This document shows positions 22,550-34,670 of a stretch of 64,000 bases of DNA, piece by piece. Under the pieces are notes generated by a model. The model saw only the letters and a list, made by a program, of their open reading frames with translations, ran no database searches and had not been told where the DNA came from. A program made the translations under genes and the position numbers. This stretch comes from Tetradesmus obliquus. Lineage: Eukaryota > Chlorophyta > Chlorophyceae > Sphaeropleales > Scenedesmaceae. The stretch's first letter is position 1, and each line of letters opens with the position of its first letter. The DNA lies in assembly GCA_030272155.1 (NCBI GenBank), contig CP126193.1, positions 7,006,001 to 7,070,000 of the forward strand, given 5' to 3'.

Positions 22550-22990
22550 TGCATGTCTTCACCCAACAAGTTTGCTCTCCCCTGCGGCTGCCATCGCTGC
22601 TTGCTGCTGCTGCCATCGCCGCTTGCTGCTGCCGATGCCTGCACGCTCCTCTGCACATGTGAAGACCACCGAGTACTTCAAGTTGAACAAGTTTCCCCTC
22701 CCCTGCTGCTGTCACCGACGCTTGCTGCTGCTGCTGCTGCTGCCGATGCCTGCACGCTCCTCTGCGTCTGTGAACACCACCCGGTACTTGAACAAGTTGT
22801 CTCTCCCATGCTGCTGTCACCGACGCTTGCTGCCGCTGCTGCTGCTGCTGCTGCCGCTGCTACTGCTGCTGCTGCTGCTGCTGCTGCTATCACCGACGCT
22901 TGCTGCCGCTGCTGCTGCTGCTGCTGCTGCTGCTGCCGATGCCTGCACGCTCCTCTGCGTCCGTGAACACCACCCGGTACTTGATCAGCA
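22550..22990 (-). repeat. Exon-8 echo array of DUF4336, reaching past the stop codon
   Basis: The sequence coding for KYRVVFTDAEERAGIG (22938-22990) is repeated downstream of the stop at about 22745-22800 and 22635-22695, with a remnant near 22550. The copies are separated by pure CTG/GCTGCC tracts. They lie in the probable 3' UTR and do not extend the frame. Confidence 0.85.
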
Positions 22991-23990
22991 GCTGATTCAG
23001 CCCCTTGAGCACTTTCACATCAGCCTCAGGGAAGCCGTCACCTTCACGCCGTGAAGTTCCCTTCACTGCCACCTTGGACTGTGAACTTCCGCCCAGGAAG
23101 CCGAAGAGGCTGCTGAAGGGGTTGCTGCCGCTGCTGCTGCTGCTGCCGGCCCTGCTGCTGCTGCTGCCGGGGTTGCGGCCGACTTGATCGTACACGAAGC
23201 GGAACGCTTCCCGGAACTCTGCTGGGCCTGCGGGCGCAACGAGAAAGCATGGGTACACAAATCAGCTGCTTGTATTGGGTCACTGTCACCAATGATTGGC
23301 CGAGGCAGGTAACACATGTCGTTTCATGCTGTGTGCATGCACAGCTGCTGCGGTGTGTGCGTGCGTGGACTGTGTGGTTTTGACTGTACATGCACAACTC
23401 CGCCTCACGCCCTTCTGAGCGCTCTCTCGGCCACTCATCACACCTGCTTTCACTGGCGCCGAGAAGTGTGCCGGGATGATGCGCTCGAAGCGCCAGTCCG
23501 CGCACATGCTGTCCACCCAGTCGCAGACCGTGTTGGGGATCTTGTCGTACACCAGCGTGCGCACCACAGGGCCCACCAGCAGCCGCCGGCTGATCGCATC
23601 AAACGAGGCCTGCGGCGTCAGCAGATCTGCAGCAACAGCAGCAGCAGCAACAGCAGCGGTAGAGGCAGTGTCAGGTGGAGCGTCACCACGGGGCCCACCA
23701 GCAGCCGCCGGCTGATCGCGTCAAATGAGGCCTGCGGCGTCAGCAGATCTGCGGTGGCAGCAGCAGCAGCAACAGCAGCGGCACAGGCAGTGTCAGGTGG
23801 AGCGTCACCACAGGGCCCACCAGCAGCCGGCGGCTGATCGCGTCGAACTAGGCCTGCAGCGTTAACAGATCTGCGGCAGCGGCAGCAACAGCAGCAGCAG
23901 AGGCAGTGTCAGTCTGAGTGTCACCACGGGGCCCACCAGCAGCTGGCGGCTGATCGCATCGAATGCGGCCTGCGGCGTCAGCAGATCTGC

Positions 23991-24024
<34 letters not shown>

Positions 24025-27000
24025 AGTGGTGAAGATGTCATTTTTCAGCTGTGTTGCAACGCTGGAGCATATGCCATCCACCACAGGACAACAGCAACAG
24101 GTGCAACAGCAAACAGCTGCACACGGCCGATTTAAGTCCTACCTTCTGTTCAAAACCTAACAACCATTTTCCGGCAAAGCATACAGAACAAAGCATGAAA
24201 TACATACACAAACGCACCTGTGGGGTTGAAGTACAGCACCAGCAGGCTCATGCGCGCCCAGGCGGTGCGGCGCGCCTCCCGGCAGACATAACAAAGCATG
24301 AAATACATACACACACGCACCTGAGGGGTTGAAGTACAGCATCCAAGAGACACTTGTCTACCAGGTGTGGGCGCTAGCATGCTTGCTTTACATTTCAATG
24401 CAATCAAGCGTTGACATCTGAATACAATTAAGTGTATGCCCACCAGAGGGGTTGAAGTACAGCACCAGCAGGCTCATCCGTGCCCAAGCGGTGCGGCGCG
24501 CCTCCCGGCTGTCCTCGACGCGCTCGCTGCGCGCCACCTCTGATATTTCCTGCCTGCTGCGGCCGCCCGCCAGGTAGCGCTGCAGCCAGCCGTCCTGCGC
24601 CTGGCTGCGCAGCGCCTGCAATGTTTGGGAGGTTTGCGGCGTTCAGGGGAATGCACGTAGGATTGGTAATGATGGCGGTACATTACGATGAAAACCACTC
24701 GCGCGTGGCGGGGCTGAACAGCTGAATCTCTCAGCATGTTGCACCAAGCATCACAGGCAGTTGCTGCGTGGTGAATGCAACTCTGCAGCCGCATTGCGGC
24801 TCCTCAGCCCTTCATCACCAACACTGTATAACAGGAACACAGCAACACTGAACACACACAGTTCATGCAGCAGCAGCAGCAGCAGCAGCAGATCACCTCA
24901 TGGGGAATGCATGCTGCCAGGTCATCATCCACGTACATGACTGCATTGGTCACCGCATCAACTGATCATGCCAAAGCTAAGTGACAGCGTCATTCAGCAG
25001 CAGCTCACATCGTCAGGGATGCAGGCTGCCGGGTCTGTGTCCACATACATCGCATCTGTCACCAGCCGGCGGCTGGCAAAACACAAAGAAACAAGTGCGT
25101 AAAATCGGCAGCTCACCTCATCAGGGATGCATGCTGGCGGGTCCACATCCACGTAGACCACTGCATCAGTCACCAGCAGGCTGCGGGAGGGCTTGTGGAA
25201 GAATGCCACCTCTGTGAACTTGACCACCTTGCTTAGCCCTGCTGGCAGCGTGGCAACCGCAACATGCAGCAGCAAAGAAGAACAACAGGGGTTACAACAG
25301 GTTGCAATGGTGAAAAGCACATCACATGCTAGTCACAAAGGTGAGAGCACACCAGAAGCTCAGCCTTGGCTTCATGGAGGTGTTACATGACATGTTACAT
25401 GTTACATGACAAGTTGTAGTCACCCTCACCCACCGATCTGTGGCGGCAGCAGCACCTTCTGCTCGATCTCATCGCCCCAGGGGGTGGAGGTGTCGTCAAT
25501 GCATCACAACCTCACAGCGCAGCCTGGCATAACATGTTACTTACCATGTCACATGACATGTCACATTGTTACTCACCGATCTGCGGCGGCAGCAGCACCT
25601 TCTGCTCGATCTCATCGCCCCAAGGCGTAGTGGTGTCACCGTCAGCCAGCTCCCCTGCAGGGAAGATGCCCAGCCACTCATTAGGCAGGTTGAGCGGCAG
25701 GCTCCACTGCCCTGGCGCCACATACACCTGGCGGCAGCAGCAGGTGAGGTGCAAACGTAAGCCATGCACCGAAACCACAATATGCACATGGCTATACACT
25801 GCCATGCACTTCTCTGGCTGCTGGGGGCGTCACATCTTAACGGCCCACACAGAGTACGCCAGTAACATGTTGTAACATATATCATAACGTTCAAGCACAA
25901 CTGTGGCGCACCTTGGCCTTTGGGAAGCGGCGTGAGAAGGGCGCCACGAAGACCTTGTGCTCATACGCAAAGGTGACACAGTTGACTAGTAACAAGTTGT
26001 TTTGAAGATGTCATAATATCAAAAGTAACATCATATTGACGTACCTTGGCCTTTGGGGAGCGCCGTGAGAAGGGCGCCACGAAGACCTTGTGCTCATACG
26101 CAAAGGTGGCACAGTCTACCAGCGACATGCAGTTATGACACTGTCATCAAAATGAGGAGTATCATAACAAACAACACACCTTGGCCTTTGGGAAGCGGCG
26201 CGAAAAAGGCGCCACGAAGACCTTGTGCTCATACGCAAAGGTGGGCAGCACGATGTACTCCACTGGCGCATCCAGCTCCTTCAGCAGGTTGATGCACTCC
26301 TGCAGCAGCAGCAGCAGCGGCAGCAGCACCAGCAGCAGCTCCGTTTATATGGCAGTAGTGTTACAGTATTCACCTAACAGCGGATGTGGTTGATGCCCAG
26401 GTGCTGGCCCTTCCAAAAGCACTCGCTCTCACGTGTACTGTTGCGCAAGGCGATGGCCTGCGGCGACGCTGATGGCGTTGAATCATGCTGCTGCTAGCCC
26501 TGCTGCTGTGTCATCTCTGCCCCTCCATGGCAAGCTCATCACTTTGCTGCTCTGCCAAGTTTCAAACTGTATTCACAAGGTTTAAACAAAAAGTTAGGGC
26601 GCTGCCAGTGCTGCCTGCACCTGTGTCGGCGCCACTGGCGCATGCACCCAGAGCCCGCCCGACTTGAGCTTGATCACTGTCATGCGCACGGGCGTGAACA
26701 CATCGAAGAAGAAGGCCTGCGTCTGCTCGAAGGTCCACACCTGGCCCTTCACCACCTGCGGCAGCATATTTTGCAAGATACTTTGACAAAGAGAAGTGCA
26801 TATGGCAGCATGTCTGCTCAAAGGTCCACACCTGGCCCTTCACTACCTGCGGCAGCAGTTCGTACACAGATGGTTCAGAGTATGTTGACACAGGGTGTTG
26901 CTTATGGCTGCATGTCTGCTCAAAGGTCCACACCTGGCCCCTGACAACCTGCGGCAGTGCATTTGGCAAGACAGCTGCTTGATTTGAGCCTGGCCCCAAA

Positions 27001-27198
27001 GTCTGACAGCCGCTGCAGGGCGTGCCAGCAGCTGCTGCCATCCCAACACAGCCGCCGAGCAGTGCCTGGGCGGCCCTTCCCAAGGTCCTTAGCACTGCTG
27101 CTGCTGCTGCTGCTGCTGCCGCCGCCAGAAGCGCTGGCAACAGCCTGGGTCGACGGCTGGCAGCACAGCATGCTGCTAGCCAAAGACTTGCGCCGCAA

Positions 27199-27234
<36 letters not shown>

Positions 27235-27732
27235 ACTGCTGGTGCCTTGACCAAAACCAAGCTGGCAAGCAGCACATGAGAAGCAGCAGCGCAGGCCTCT
27301 GCTGCGTCGACTTGAGCTGTGCTGTGCTGTGCCGCGCTGTGCTGTGCTCTGATGACTACGCACCTCGTTGCGGACAGTCTTGCGCGCAAAGAAAGGGCCT
27401 AGTGGGAAGGGAAATCCTGTGATGTTGAAGTAGAACCTGCTGCCACGCTTTTTTGACTGCTGCTGCTGCTGCTGCAGCGCTGCCTGCTGCTCCCGGCCCC
27501 GCACTGTCTTGGTGCCGCTGACAGTGCTGCCGCGCTGCGTTTTCGATGATACTGTGCTGCGCCCCTTAGCTGTTGCGGCTTGCTGCTGCTGCTGCTGCTG
27601 CTTTGTGGTGACTTTGCATTGTACTGGCAGCACCGGGCGCCTGCTGCTGCGGTGTGCTGCTGCAAGAGGGGCTGCCGGAGCGTGAAGCATGTGCATGCTG
27701 CTGCTGCTGCTGCTGCTGCTAAACCTCTGCAT
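22890..27732 (-). CDS. DUF4336 domain protein, probably organelle-targeted
   Basis: Eight exons: 27732-27364, 26755-26621, 26299-26180, 25727-25577, 25238-25117, 24615-24444, 23626-23444 and 23227-22890. Phases agree throughout (530 codons with stop, 529 aa). The Ser/Arg/Gln-rich first 100 residues resemble a transit peptide. The DUF4336 body (residues about 110-440) includes PVRMTVIKLKSGGLWVHAPV, VEYIVLPTFAYEHKVFVAPF, VYVAPGQWSLPLNL, EVAFFHKPSRSLLVTDAVVY, MSLLVLYFNPSG and WRFERIIPAHFSAPVKA. This family is distantly like metallo-beta-lactamase-fold proteins and its biochemical role is not established. The C-terminal 90 residues carry Ser runs. The gene is transcribed away from SbcCD at 28623, with 890 bp between the start codons. 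Seven of its eight exons have truncated copies in adjacent introns or the 3' region. Confidence 0.9.
23570..23993 (-). repeat. Exon-7 echo array of DUF4336 (four copies)
   Basis: The acceptor and start of exon 7 (CTGCAG, then codons for DLLTPQASFDAISRRLLVG) recur with acceptors near 23627, 23748, 23870 and 23989, spaced about 119-122 bp. Only the innermost copy (23626) continues into the full exon. A CTG tract on the coding strand precedes each one. Confidence 0.92.
24210..24480 (-). repeat. Exon-6 echoes of DUF4336
   Basis: The 3' end of exon 6 plus its donor (RRTAWARMSLLVLYFNP, then a GT donor) is repeated at about 24216-24287. A shorter piece (LYFNPS) lies at 24320-24343. Both are downstream of the true exon end at 24444. 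Confidence 0.88.
24893..25117 (-). repeat. Exon-5 echoes of DUF4336
   Basis: The exon-5 end (TDAVVYVDVDPPACIPDE plus GTGAGC) recurs at about 24998-25070 and 24893-24960. Each copy keeps a donor GT after the DE or equivalent codons. Internal substitutions show that the copies have aged. Confidence 0.88.
25432..25640 (-). repeat. Exon-4 echo of DUF4336
   Basis: The end of exon 4 (PWGDEIEQKVLLPPQIG plus donor) has one copy at about 25432-25498, next to TGTTACATGACA-type short repeats at 25384-25410 and 25530-25575. Confidence 0.87.
25911..26243 (-). repeat. Exon-3 echo array of DUF4336 (three copies)
   Basis: The exon-3 end (FAYEHKVFVAPFSRRFPKAK plus donor GT) is present at 26180-26243, 26045-26107 and 25912-25975, spaced 135 and 133 bp. 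Identity is very high, so these duplications look recent. Confidence 0.93.
26385..26466 (-). other. Unexplained exon-like fragment in intron 2 of DUF4336
   Basis: On the coding strand a good acceptor (GCCGCAG) is followed by an open stretch reading AIALRNSTRESECF and then WKGQHLGINHIRC. It ends in a stop directly before GTGAAT. It has codon-like composition and no CAG tract, but it is not part of the DUF4336 family between exons 2 and 3. I cannot assign its source. Confidence 0.4.
26730..26960 (-). repeat. Exon-2 echo array of DUF4336 (three copies)
   Basis: The acceptor and exon-2 start (CCGCAG, then codons for VVKGQVWTFEQT) occur with first coding bases at 26755, 26845 and 26948, spaced 90 and 103 bp. 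Only the copy at 26755 leads into a complete exon. Confidence 0.92.
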
Positions 27733-28622
27733 GGTGCCTGCTTTGAACCCTGGTTGGTGCATGGTGGGCGCCCACATGCCGCCCTGCTGATGTGTGATGC
27801 TATGCCAAACTAGCTGCACCGCACGCCTGTTGACCAGGAGCAGCCTGCAACAGTTGAGTAATGTTTGCGGGCCAATGTTTCTTGAAAATGCAGTGCGCTA
27901 GGAACTGCCAAGCTACGCTTACTGATGTTGATGGTGCTGGTGCTGCTGCTGCTGTGCTTGCAGGCCTGCCATCACCACTTGCTTCTGCCACTGCTGCAAC
28001 CTCCCTGCGTGCTCAAAACGTACAGCTAGTGCTGAGAAAAGGCATTGCATGTCAAACTGGCGGCCATTGCAGATCTGGAGTTGCAATGGCAGGTGTGCTG
28101 CCAGGAGCTGCTTCCTGCTGAGCTGCTGCTGTGCAGACACTTCTGCGGCCAACGCACCTAGGCTTGATTATCCGCAAGCTAAACTATGACTGACGACAAT
28201 TGGCTAGTCCAGTGGATGCCGGCGATGGTGCGTGTGGCTCGAAGGCAGTGCACGTAGCAAGTGCCTGAGGCGTGTCTGGTGACCGTGGGCAGTAACACTG
28301 TCGGACAGCTATCGAGACGTACTTCTGCACAATTCCGAACAATCAGAGCCTCTGCTGCTGATGACGTGGTTAGTAATCAGGCGGGTGATGGCAATGACAA
28401 CAGCCGCAATCGTCAATGAGTAGTCAATATGAAGTTACTAAGCTCTCACAAACTAAATGTGAGTTAATTACACTGAATCACGGTTAGGTACGGCGACCTT
28501 GGACAGTAGTCCACCTGGCTGACCATCTCGTGCTGCGCGTGCTGATCATAGCTAAGAGATCAACATGTAAAAGCTTCCCGCAGCTTTTACCTACAAACAA
28601 CGCCCGACAGCCTTGGTTGTGG
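27733..28622. promoter_or_regulatory. Divergent intergenic region between DUF4336 and SbcCD
   Basis: About 890 bp separate the two start codons, so both promoters should lie here or in near-5' exons. I see no TATA box or other motif that I can support. The region is less repetitive than its surroundings from 28150 to 28500. Confidence 0.4.
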
Positions 28623-29462
28623 ATGCAGCAGCGCGCCATGAGGTGCAGCAGCAGCGCAAGCAGGGTGATCCCAAGCAATGGGGCCATGCAAGCACACATG
28701 CTCAGGCAGGCACACGTGTGCTTAGCCACCACCACCACACCAAGCAGAACACGCAAGCGTGCAACTACTCGCTCGCCAGAACCAGATGCACCCAGCAGCA
28801 GCAGTACAATCCCCAGTCAGGTTCCTGCAAGCCCTGCAGGACAGCAGCAGCAGCAGGGGCAAGTGCAGTTTGGCCAACCGCCAGATGCTGCTGCCTTTGC
28901 GCCTGCCAACGGCTGGGTAGTGTTTTCAGACCTGCACATGTCTCAGAAGACAATGGGAGTGGCGCTGCAGACGCTGCAGCGAGTGCACAAGGAGGCAAAG
29001 GAGAGGGCAGCTGGCGTGCTGTTCCTGGGTGAGGCTTGCAGGAAAGCAGCTGGCTTGCAGGAAAGCAGCTGCCTTGCAGGAACCACTGCAGCGCTGAGAC
29101 ACAAGTGTCTGGTCTAATGAAGCATGCTGCTGCTGGCATAGGTGTGCATTTCCCTTCTGGCCGCGTAAGCACAGCTGATCATATGCTTGAATGAAGCATG
29201 TCGATCAGTTTGCCTATTCTTACGCAGGACACGCAGACTGCAGACGGCCCTGCAGCTCGTATGATTGCTCAAAACAATTTGATGGCGAGTAACGGCCACT
29301 GCCACCATGACTTGTGCCTTGTTGTTTTCAATGCAGGTGACTTCTGGGACCGGCGGGGTGACCTGCCAGTGGTCCCGCTGAACAAGGTGCAGCAGGAGCT
29401 CAGCAGCTGGCATGTGCCGCTGCTACTGCTGCCCGGCAACCATGACCAGGTGGGTGCAGCAC

Positions 29463-29515
<53 letters not shown>

Positions 29516-32500
29516 ACGCTTGCCATAGCAGCAGCAGCACTTACCGTGGCGTCACAAGGCTTACTTAGCGGCTGCGCCTGGCCGCCACAGACGTTTGGCA
29601 GCAGCAGCGGAGTATTCCGCAGCAGCGTTTGCCGTTGCGTGTTGTTGCTGACATGGCGGCTGCACCTGCTCGCCTGCTGCTGCAGGTGGACCTAGGGGGC
29701 GAGCAGCACTCGCTGTACTCGCTGCAGCTGGCGGCACGCTGCGCACACGTCTTCACGCAGCCCACGCTGTTTAAGTGAGTGCGCATGTGTGCCTCCTGTG
29801 CTGCCTTATGCTCGAAAAACAGCAACAACGTGAACAGATGTTTATGCAGCCTACACTGTTCAAGTGAGCAGGCTGCTGCACCAAGCAGTGGCTGGCACAT
29901 TCAAGCAGTGGCTGGCACATTCAACACAACACCATGCGGGCATGTCATGCTTCACAACGGCAGTGTAGTGCTGCTGCGAGAGTGTTGTTTGCATGCTGCT
30001 CTGCAGTTGCGCTGTGCGGCTGCGCCTGCAGGCGCACACTCTGTCACTACATCTGCTGCCTTGGCCGCATTCATGTTAAATTGTGGCTGCGCTCGCTGCC
30101 TGCAGGGATGCCCTGTGGCTTCCGTACCGCCGCGACGAGGGCGCCGTGCGTGATGCAATCGAGGCTGCGCAGCGCCAAGGACCCCTCAAGGCCATCTTTG
30201 GGCATGCTGATGTGGTGAGCCCACCTGCGCATTTGCAAATTGTTACTGTCATATGTGCCCACCTTGTTGACTTCGTCTGCATGTCGATCTTCACAATTAC
30301 AGTGACGCTGTGTGTCCAGCAATGCTGTACAAGCACATTGACGCGTGCCGCACTGGGACTATTGATCTTGGGGCAGCAGTCTGCACACACTCAAGTTCAT
30401 CTGCTGCTGGCCTACAGCATGTGGCTGCAAAATTTGTATACGGTATCTTTGCTGCAGCTAGCGGCTCAGATGAACGCCTCCTCAAAGCACACGCCACTCC
30501 ACTAATGGGTTGGTCAACAGATTTTATGTTACTACATAATCTTGAATGATTTTTGCATGTGGCTGCAGCTGACGGCTCACATGAACGCCTCCTACCAAGC
30601 GCGTGACGGCCTGCCGCCAGGCTTGTTCCCTGGCCGCGTGCCAGTGTACCTAGGTCACTACCACTACCCGCACACACTACCTGGGACAGCCATCACATAC
30701 ATTGGTTCACCTTTCCAAGGTGAGCTTTGCCAGTAAGCAGCGTTGTCAGTGGAAATGCTGTGTTCAGGCTATTGCCACTACCCGCACACACTGCCAGGGA
30801 CAGCCATCACATACATATGCTTGCCTTTCCAAGGTGAGCAGTGCTGTGCAATACAAATCAACGTGACAGCTGTGGCTAGGCCACTACTGCTACCCACACA
30901 TAGTGCCTGGCATCGTCCTTCACATACGTCTGCTCGCCTTTGCAGGGTGAGCTCTGCCAGTTGGCAGCGTTGTCAGTGGAGCAGTGTTGTATTCAGGCCA
31001 CCTGTTGCACGCATACATCAGCTTCTGCCACAGGCTGCCGCAAGCGACACAGCCACCACAAAAGCATGTACCCTGTTTTCTCAAACATGTGCTGCATGTA
31101 TCTCTGTGGCATGTATTGCCGCACGTTCTGCTGCTGTATGTGCAGTGTCTGCAAACGAGGCCGGTCAGCAGAAGCGGCTGCTGCTGCTGGATGGGGACTG
31201 GCAGCAAACAGGGGAGGTGCCGCTCGATCTTGGACGGCGCTTCTTTGCCTTTGCTGCACCAGGCACCACCAGCAGCAGCAGCAGCATCGTCAGCGGCAGT
31301 GATTCAGACAGCGCTGTAGCTGCCGATGCTGCTGCTGCTGCTGCTGCTGCTGAAGGTGGTGATACAAGTGACACCACTGACTCAGGAGAAGTGGATTTTA
31401 GTGCAGCTGGGCCGGGGGGTTTGAAGTCACTAAGCCCCGAGGTCATCAAGGGTTTGATACAGCAGGGGCAGCTGCGGAAGGGTGATGTGGTGGTGCTGAG
31501 GGCAGCAGAGGACAATGAGGAGCTGATAGCAGCACAGAAGCTGCTGCATAAGCACGGTGAGCGCTGTGACTTGCTGTCCAGGTCATCATGTGTGGTGCTG
31601 CTGCGCTTAGTGTGCTGCTGTGGGCTGCTGTGTCAGCTGCATGGTGCTGTTCACTGCGCAGCTGTTATGTACTGTTCCGCACTGGTCTGAGCCCGGGCAT
31701 CGCCACTTTTCATGCCGCTATGTAAACATCGGACGCTAAGTCTGTGGTGCACACTACGTGGACCCCCGAGCCCTGCTCTGCTGTGTGTGTCTCTGTCTGT
31801 TTTTGCATCTCTTGTCTTGTTTTCTTCCATTTGCAGGTGTGGAGGTGAGCCTGCAGCTGCAGCCCGCCTCACGGCCCGCCGCGCGCATCGCGGCCGCGGA
31901 GCAGCTCAGCATGCAGCAGCTGCTGGAGGAGTACGCCGCAAACACAGGCATGGACCAAGAGGTGCTGGCCCTGGCGCGTGGCGCGCTGCAGGTGGGGTTT
32001 GGGGGGTTGTTGCGACACTGTCAGGCGCACTGCAGGTGAGACCGGCACAGTGCAGCATCACATAGATTGGTAATAGGCATAAATGATGCACCAACTGCTT
32101 GAGACGCTGACAGCAAACACGGGCATGGACCACGAGGTTCTGGCCCTGGCACGCGGCGCACTGCAGGTAAGTGCTTCTTCATTTGCTGCTAGCTGGGTGG
32201 CAGCACCTCAGTTTTCACAGCTACGCACGTGACGTTTCTGCTTCCTACGCAATAACAAAGTTACACATGGCTAGGTGCAGTCGTGCTCAGTGCACAGTAT
32301 CTGTGCTGCATAACCAATTGGCCATGCTCCTAGCAGGCGGGCCTCAGAAGCTCCCAGCGACAGCCGCCCGGTGCTGCAGGCCGCGACTGTGGAGGGCTCT
32401 GGCCCTTTTATAACCCCAATATGCTTCTAACTGGCTGAATGAGATAGAGGGGTGACACGGTGTGTTAATGCAGCATACGCCACCACAGACAACACAGACA

Positions 32501-34628
32501 ACTGGCTGAATGCATGCTCACCAGCCGTTGCGATGCGCTGCCTGCCAGCTGCCAATGCTGTCCCATCCTCTCGCAATCGTTTCAGCAATTGTCAACCTGC
32601 TGTGCTGCTGTCTGTCTCGGCCATGCTTCTCTGCTGTCCCAAACCAGGCGCTGGGTGCACGTGCCTCTGAGGTTCCACCGCACAGCCGCCTGGTGCTGCA
32701 AAACGTGACTGTCGAGGGCTTTGGGCCGTTCAAAACCCCGGTCAGCTATCCCTTGGCTGACAGGGGGGTGGTGGCGGTGACAGGCAGGAATGAGGATGAT
32801 GCGGCGGCTGTGAGCAACGGCGCGGGCAAGACAAGCCTGCTCACCGCACTGCTGTGGGCGTTCAAGGTGTGCTATGATCGTTTTTGGTGGCCTATTGCTG
32901 ATTCACACGCGTGAATGTTGCACCCACCCGAAACTGACGCGGTGGCTGTGAGCAACGGCGCGGGCAAGATAAGCTTGCTCACTGCGCTGCTGTGGGCGTT
33001 CAGGGTGCGTGTTGATTGCTGATAAATGGTCTCACAATTCACTTCTTGCGCGCTCATTACATCAATCAGATGAAGCACAGCTCTGCGTGCCTGTGACATG
33101 GTTTGTTTTCATGTTTTGGTATAGTGCAAGCATGCCTGCTGCTGGTGCAGGAGGTCACCTCCTGAGCTCTAGTCTGCTGCACTGCTGCGCTGCTGCACTA
33201 CGTTGCGCAGGCCCCAGACGGCCGTGGGCTGATTGCTGCCGACTATGTGAATGAAGACAGTAAGAAGGCTGCGGTGACAGTCATCGGCACAATTAACGGG
33301 GTGAGCAGCAGCAAGGCATCAGCGACGCTGATCGGTGTATAGTCTAAGCCAAGTTATGCGGCTACAACTGTGTGTTTGGGGTGCTGGGTGCGTAGGGTGC
33401 AGCCTACTTGAACGACAGTAAGAAGGCGTCAGTGGTTGTCGCTGCGTCACATCACCCCTATGAATGGGTCAAACAGCAGACAGTAACGAGGCAATCTGTT
33501 TACAAGAGTCACAGCATCACACTACACAACACTGGTCATGTGGGCCACACTGTCCCTTCTAAATTGGGACTTTTGTCCCCCTTTGTCCGCAGGAGCCGTT
33601 TGAAATCACGCGCAGCGTCAACCGCGGCGGCCGCGCCAGCAAAAGCGGCCTCTCCCTCTCCATAGGCGGCGAGGACTTGACAGCGCAGGAGCAGCGCCTC
33701 ACGGAGCAGCTGCTGCAGGCTCGCTTCAGCAGCAGCCTGCTGCCTAAGACGCTGGTGTTTACCCAAGAAGATCTGCTGGCGCTGCTGCAGGTGGGGCTGT
33801 GCCTGGTTATAACTTGACTTTATCTGGTGACTGTTGGCCGGTTTGACCACTGGCTGTGCATGGGAGACGCTGGCGTTCACACAGGAAGACTTGTTGGCAG
33901 TGCTGCAGGTGCGGCTGTGCTTGATTTGCTTCTGTTGGCTCTCGGCTGGGGTATCGGTTGTGTGATCAGAGCAGCTGCTGCAGGCTCGCTTCAGCAGCAG
34001 CCTGCTGCCTAAGACGCTCGTCTTCACACAAGAGGACCTGCTGGCGCTGCTGCAGGTGGGGGCTGTGCTTGGTTATAACTTGACTATATTTGGTGGCTAT
34101 TGGCCAAGTTGACCGTGTTTGACATTGTCTGTGCATTCAGCAGCAGCCTGCTGCCAAAAACACTGGTGCTCACACAGGAGGACCTGCTGGCGCTGCTGCA
34201 GGTGGGAGCTGTGTCAGGTGGATTCACGTTGTGCGCTATCCGCCTCTGCTGTCAGGCTGGCATACGTTGTGTTTGATCCCGGCATCAACCCATAGCGCCC
34301 CTGCTGCTGCTGCTGCTGACCTGCTGCCACCACAGTCTGGCGATGCAGGGTTTGCTGTCATCTGTGGTGGACACAGACTGCTGCTGACTTACTGTACTGT
34401 TGCTGCTGCTGCCGCTGCTGTGTTGCCACCACAGTCTGGTGACGCCGCTTTCAAAAGCTTGCTGTCATCGGTAGTCGACACAGACTGCTGCTGTCTTACT
34501 TTGCTTTTGCTGCTGCTGCTGCCGCCGCTGCTGCCGCTGCCGTGTTGCCCCCACAGTCTGGTGACGCCGCCTTCAAAAGCTTGCTGTCATCAGTAGTTGA
34601 CACATACTGCTGCTGTCTTACTTCACTT

Positions 34629-34670
<42 letters not shown>

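Noticed and set aside
23570-23993. CRISPR-like array of regular 120-bp units
   Set aside because: Units are partial copies of exon 7 with its splice acceptor; there are no short conserved repeats with unique spacers and the context is eukaryotic.
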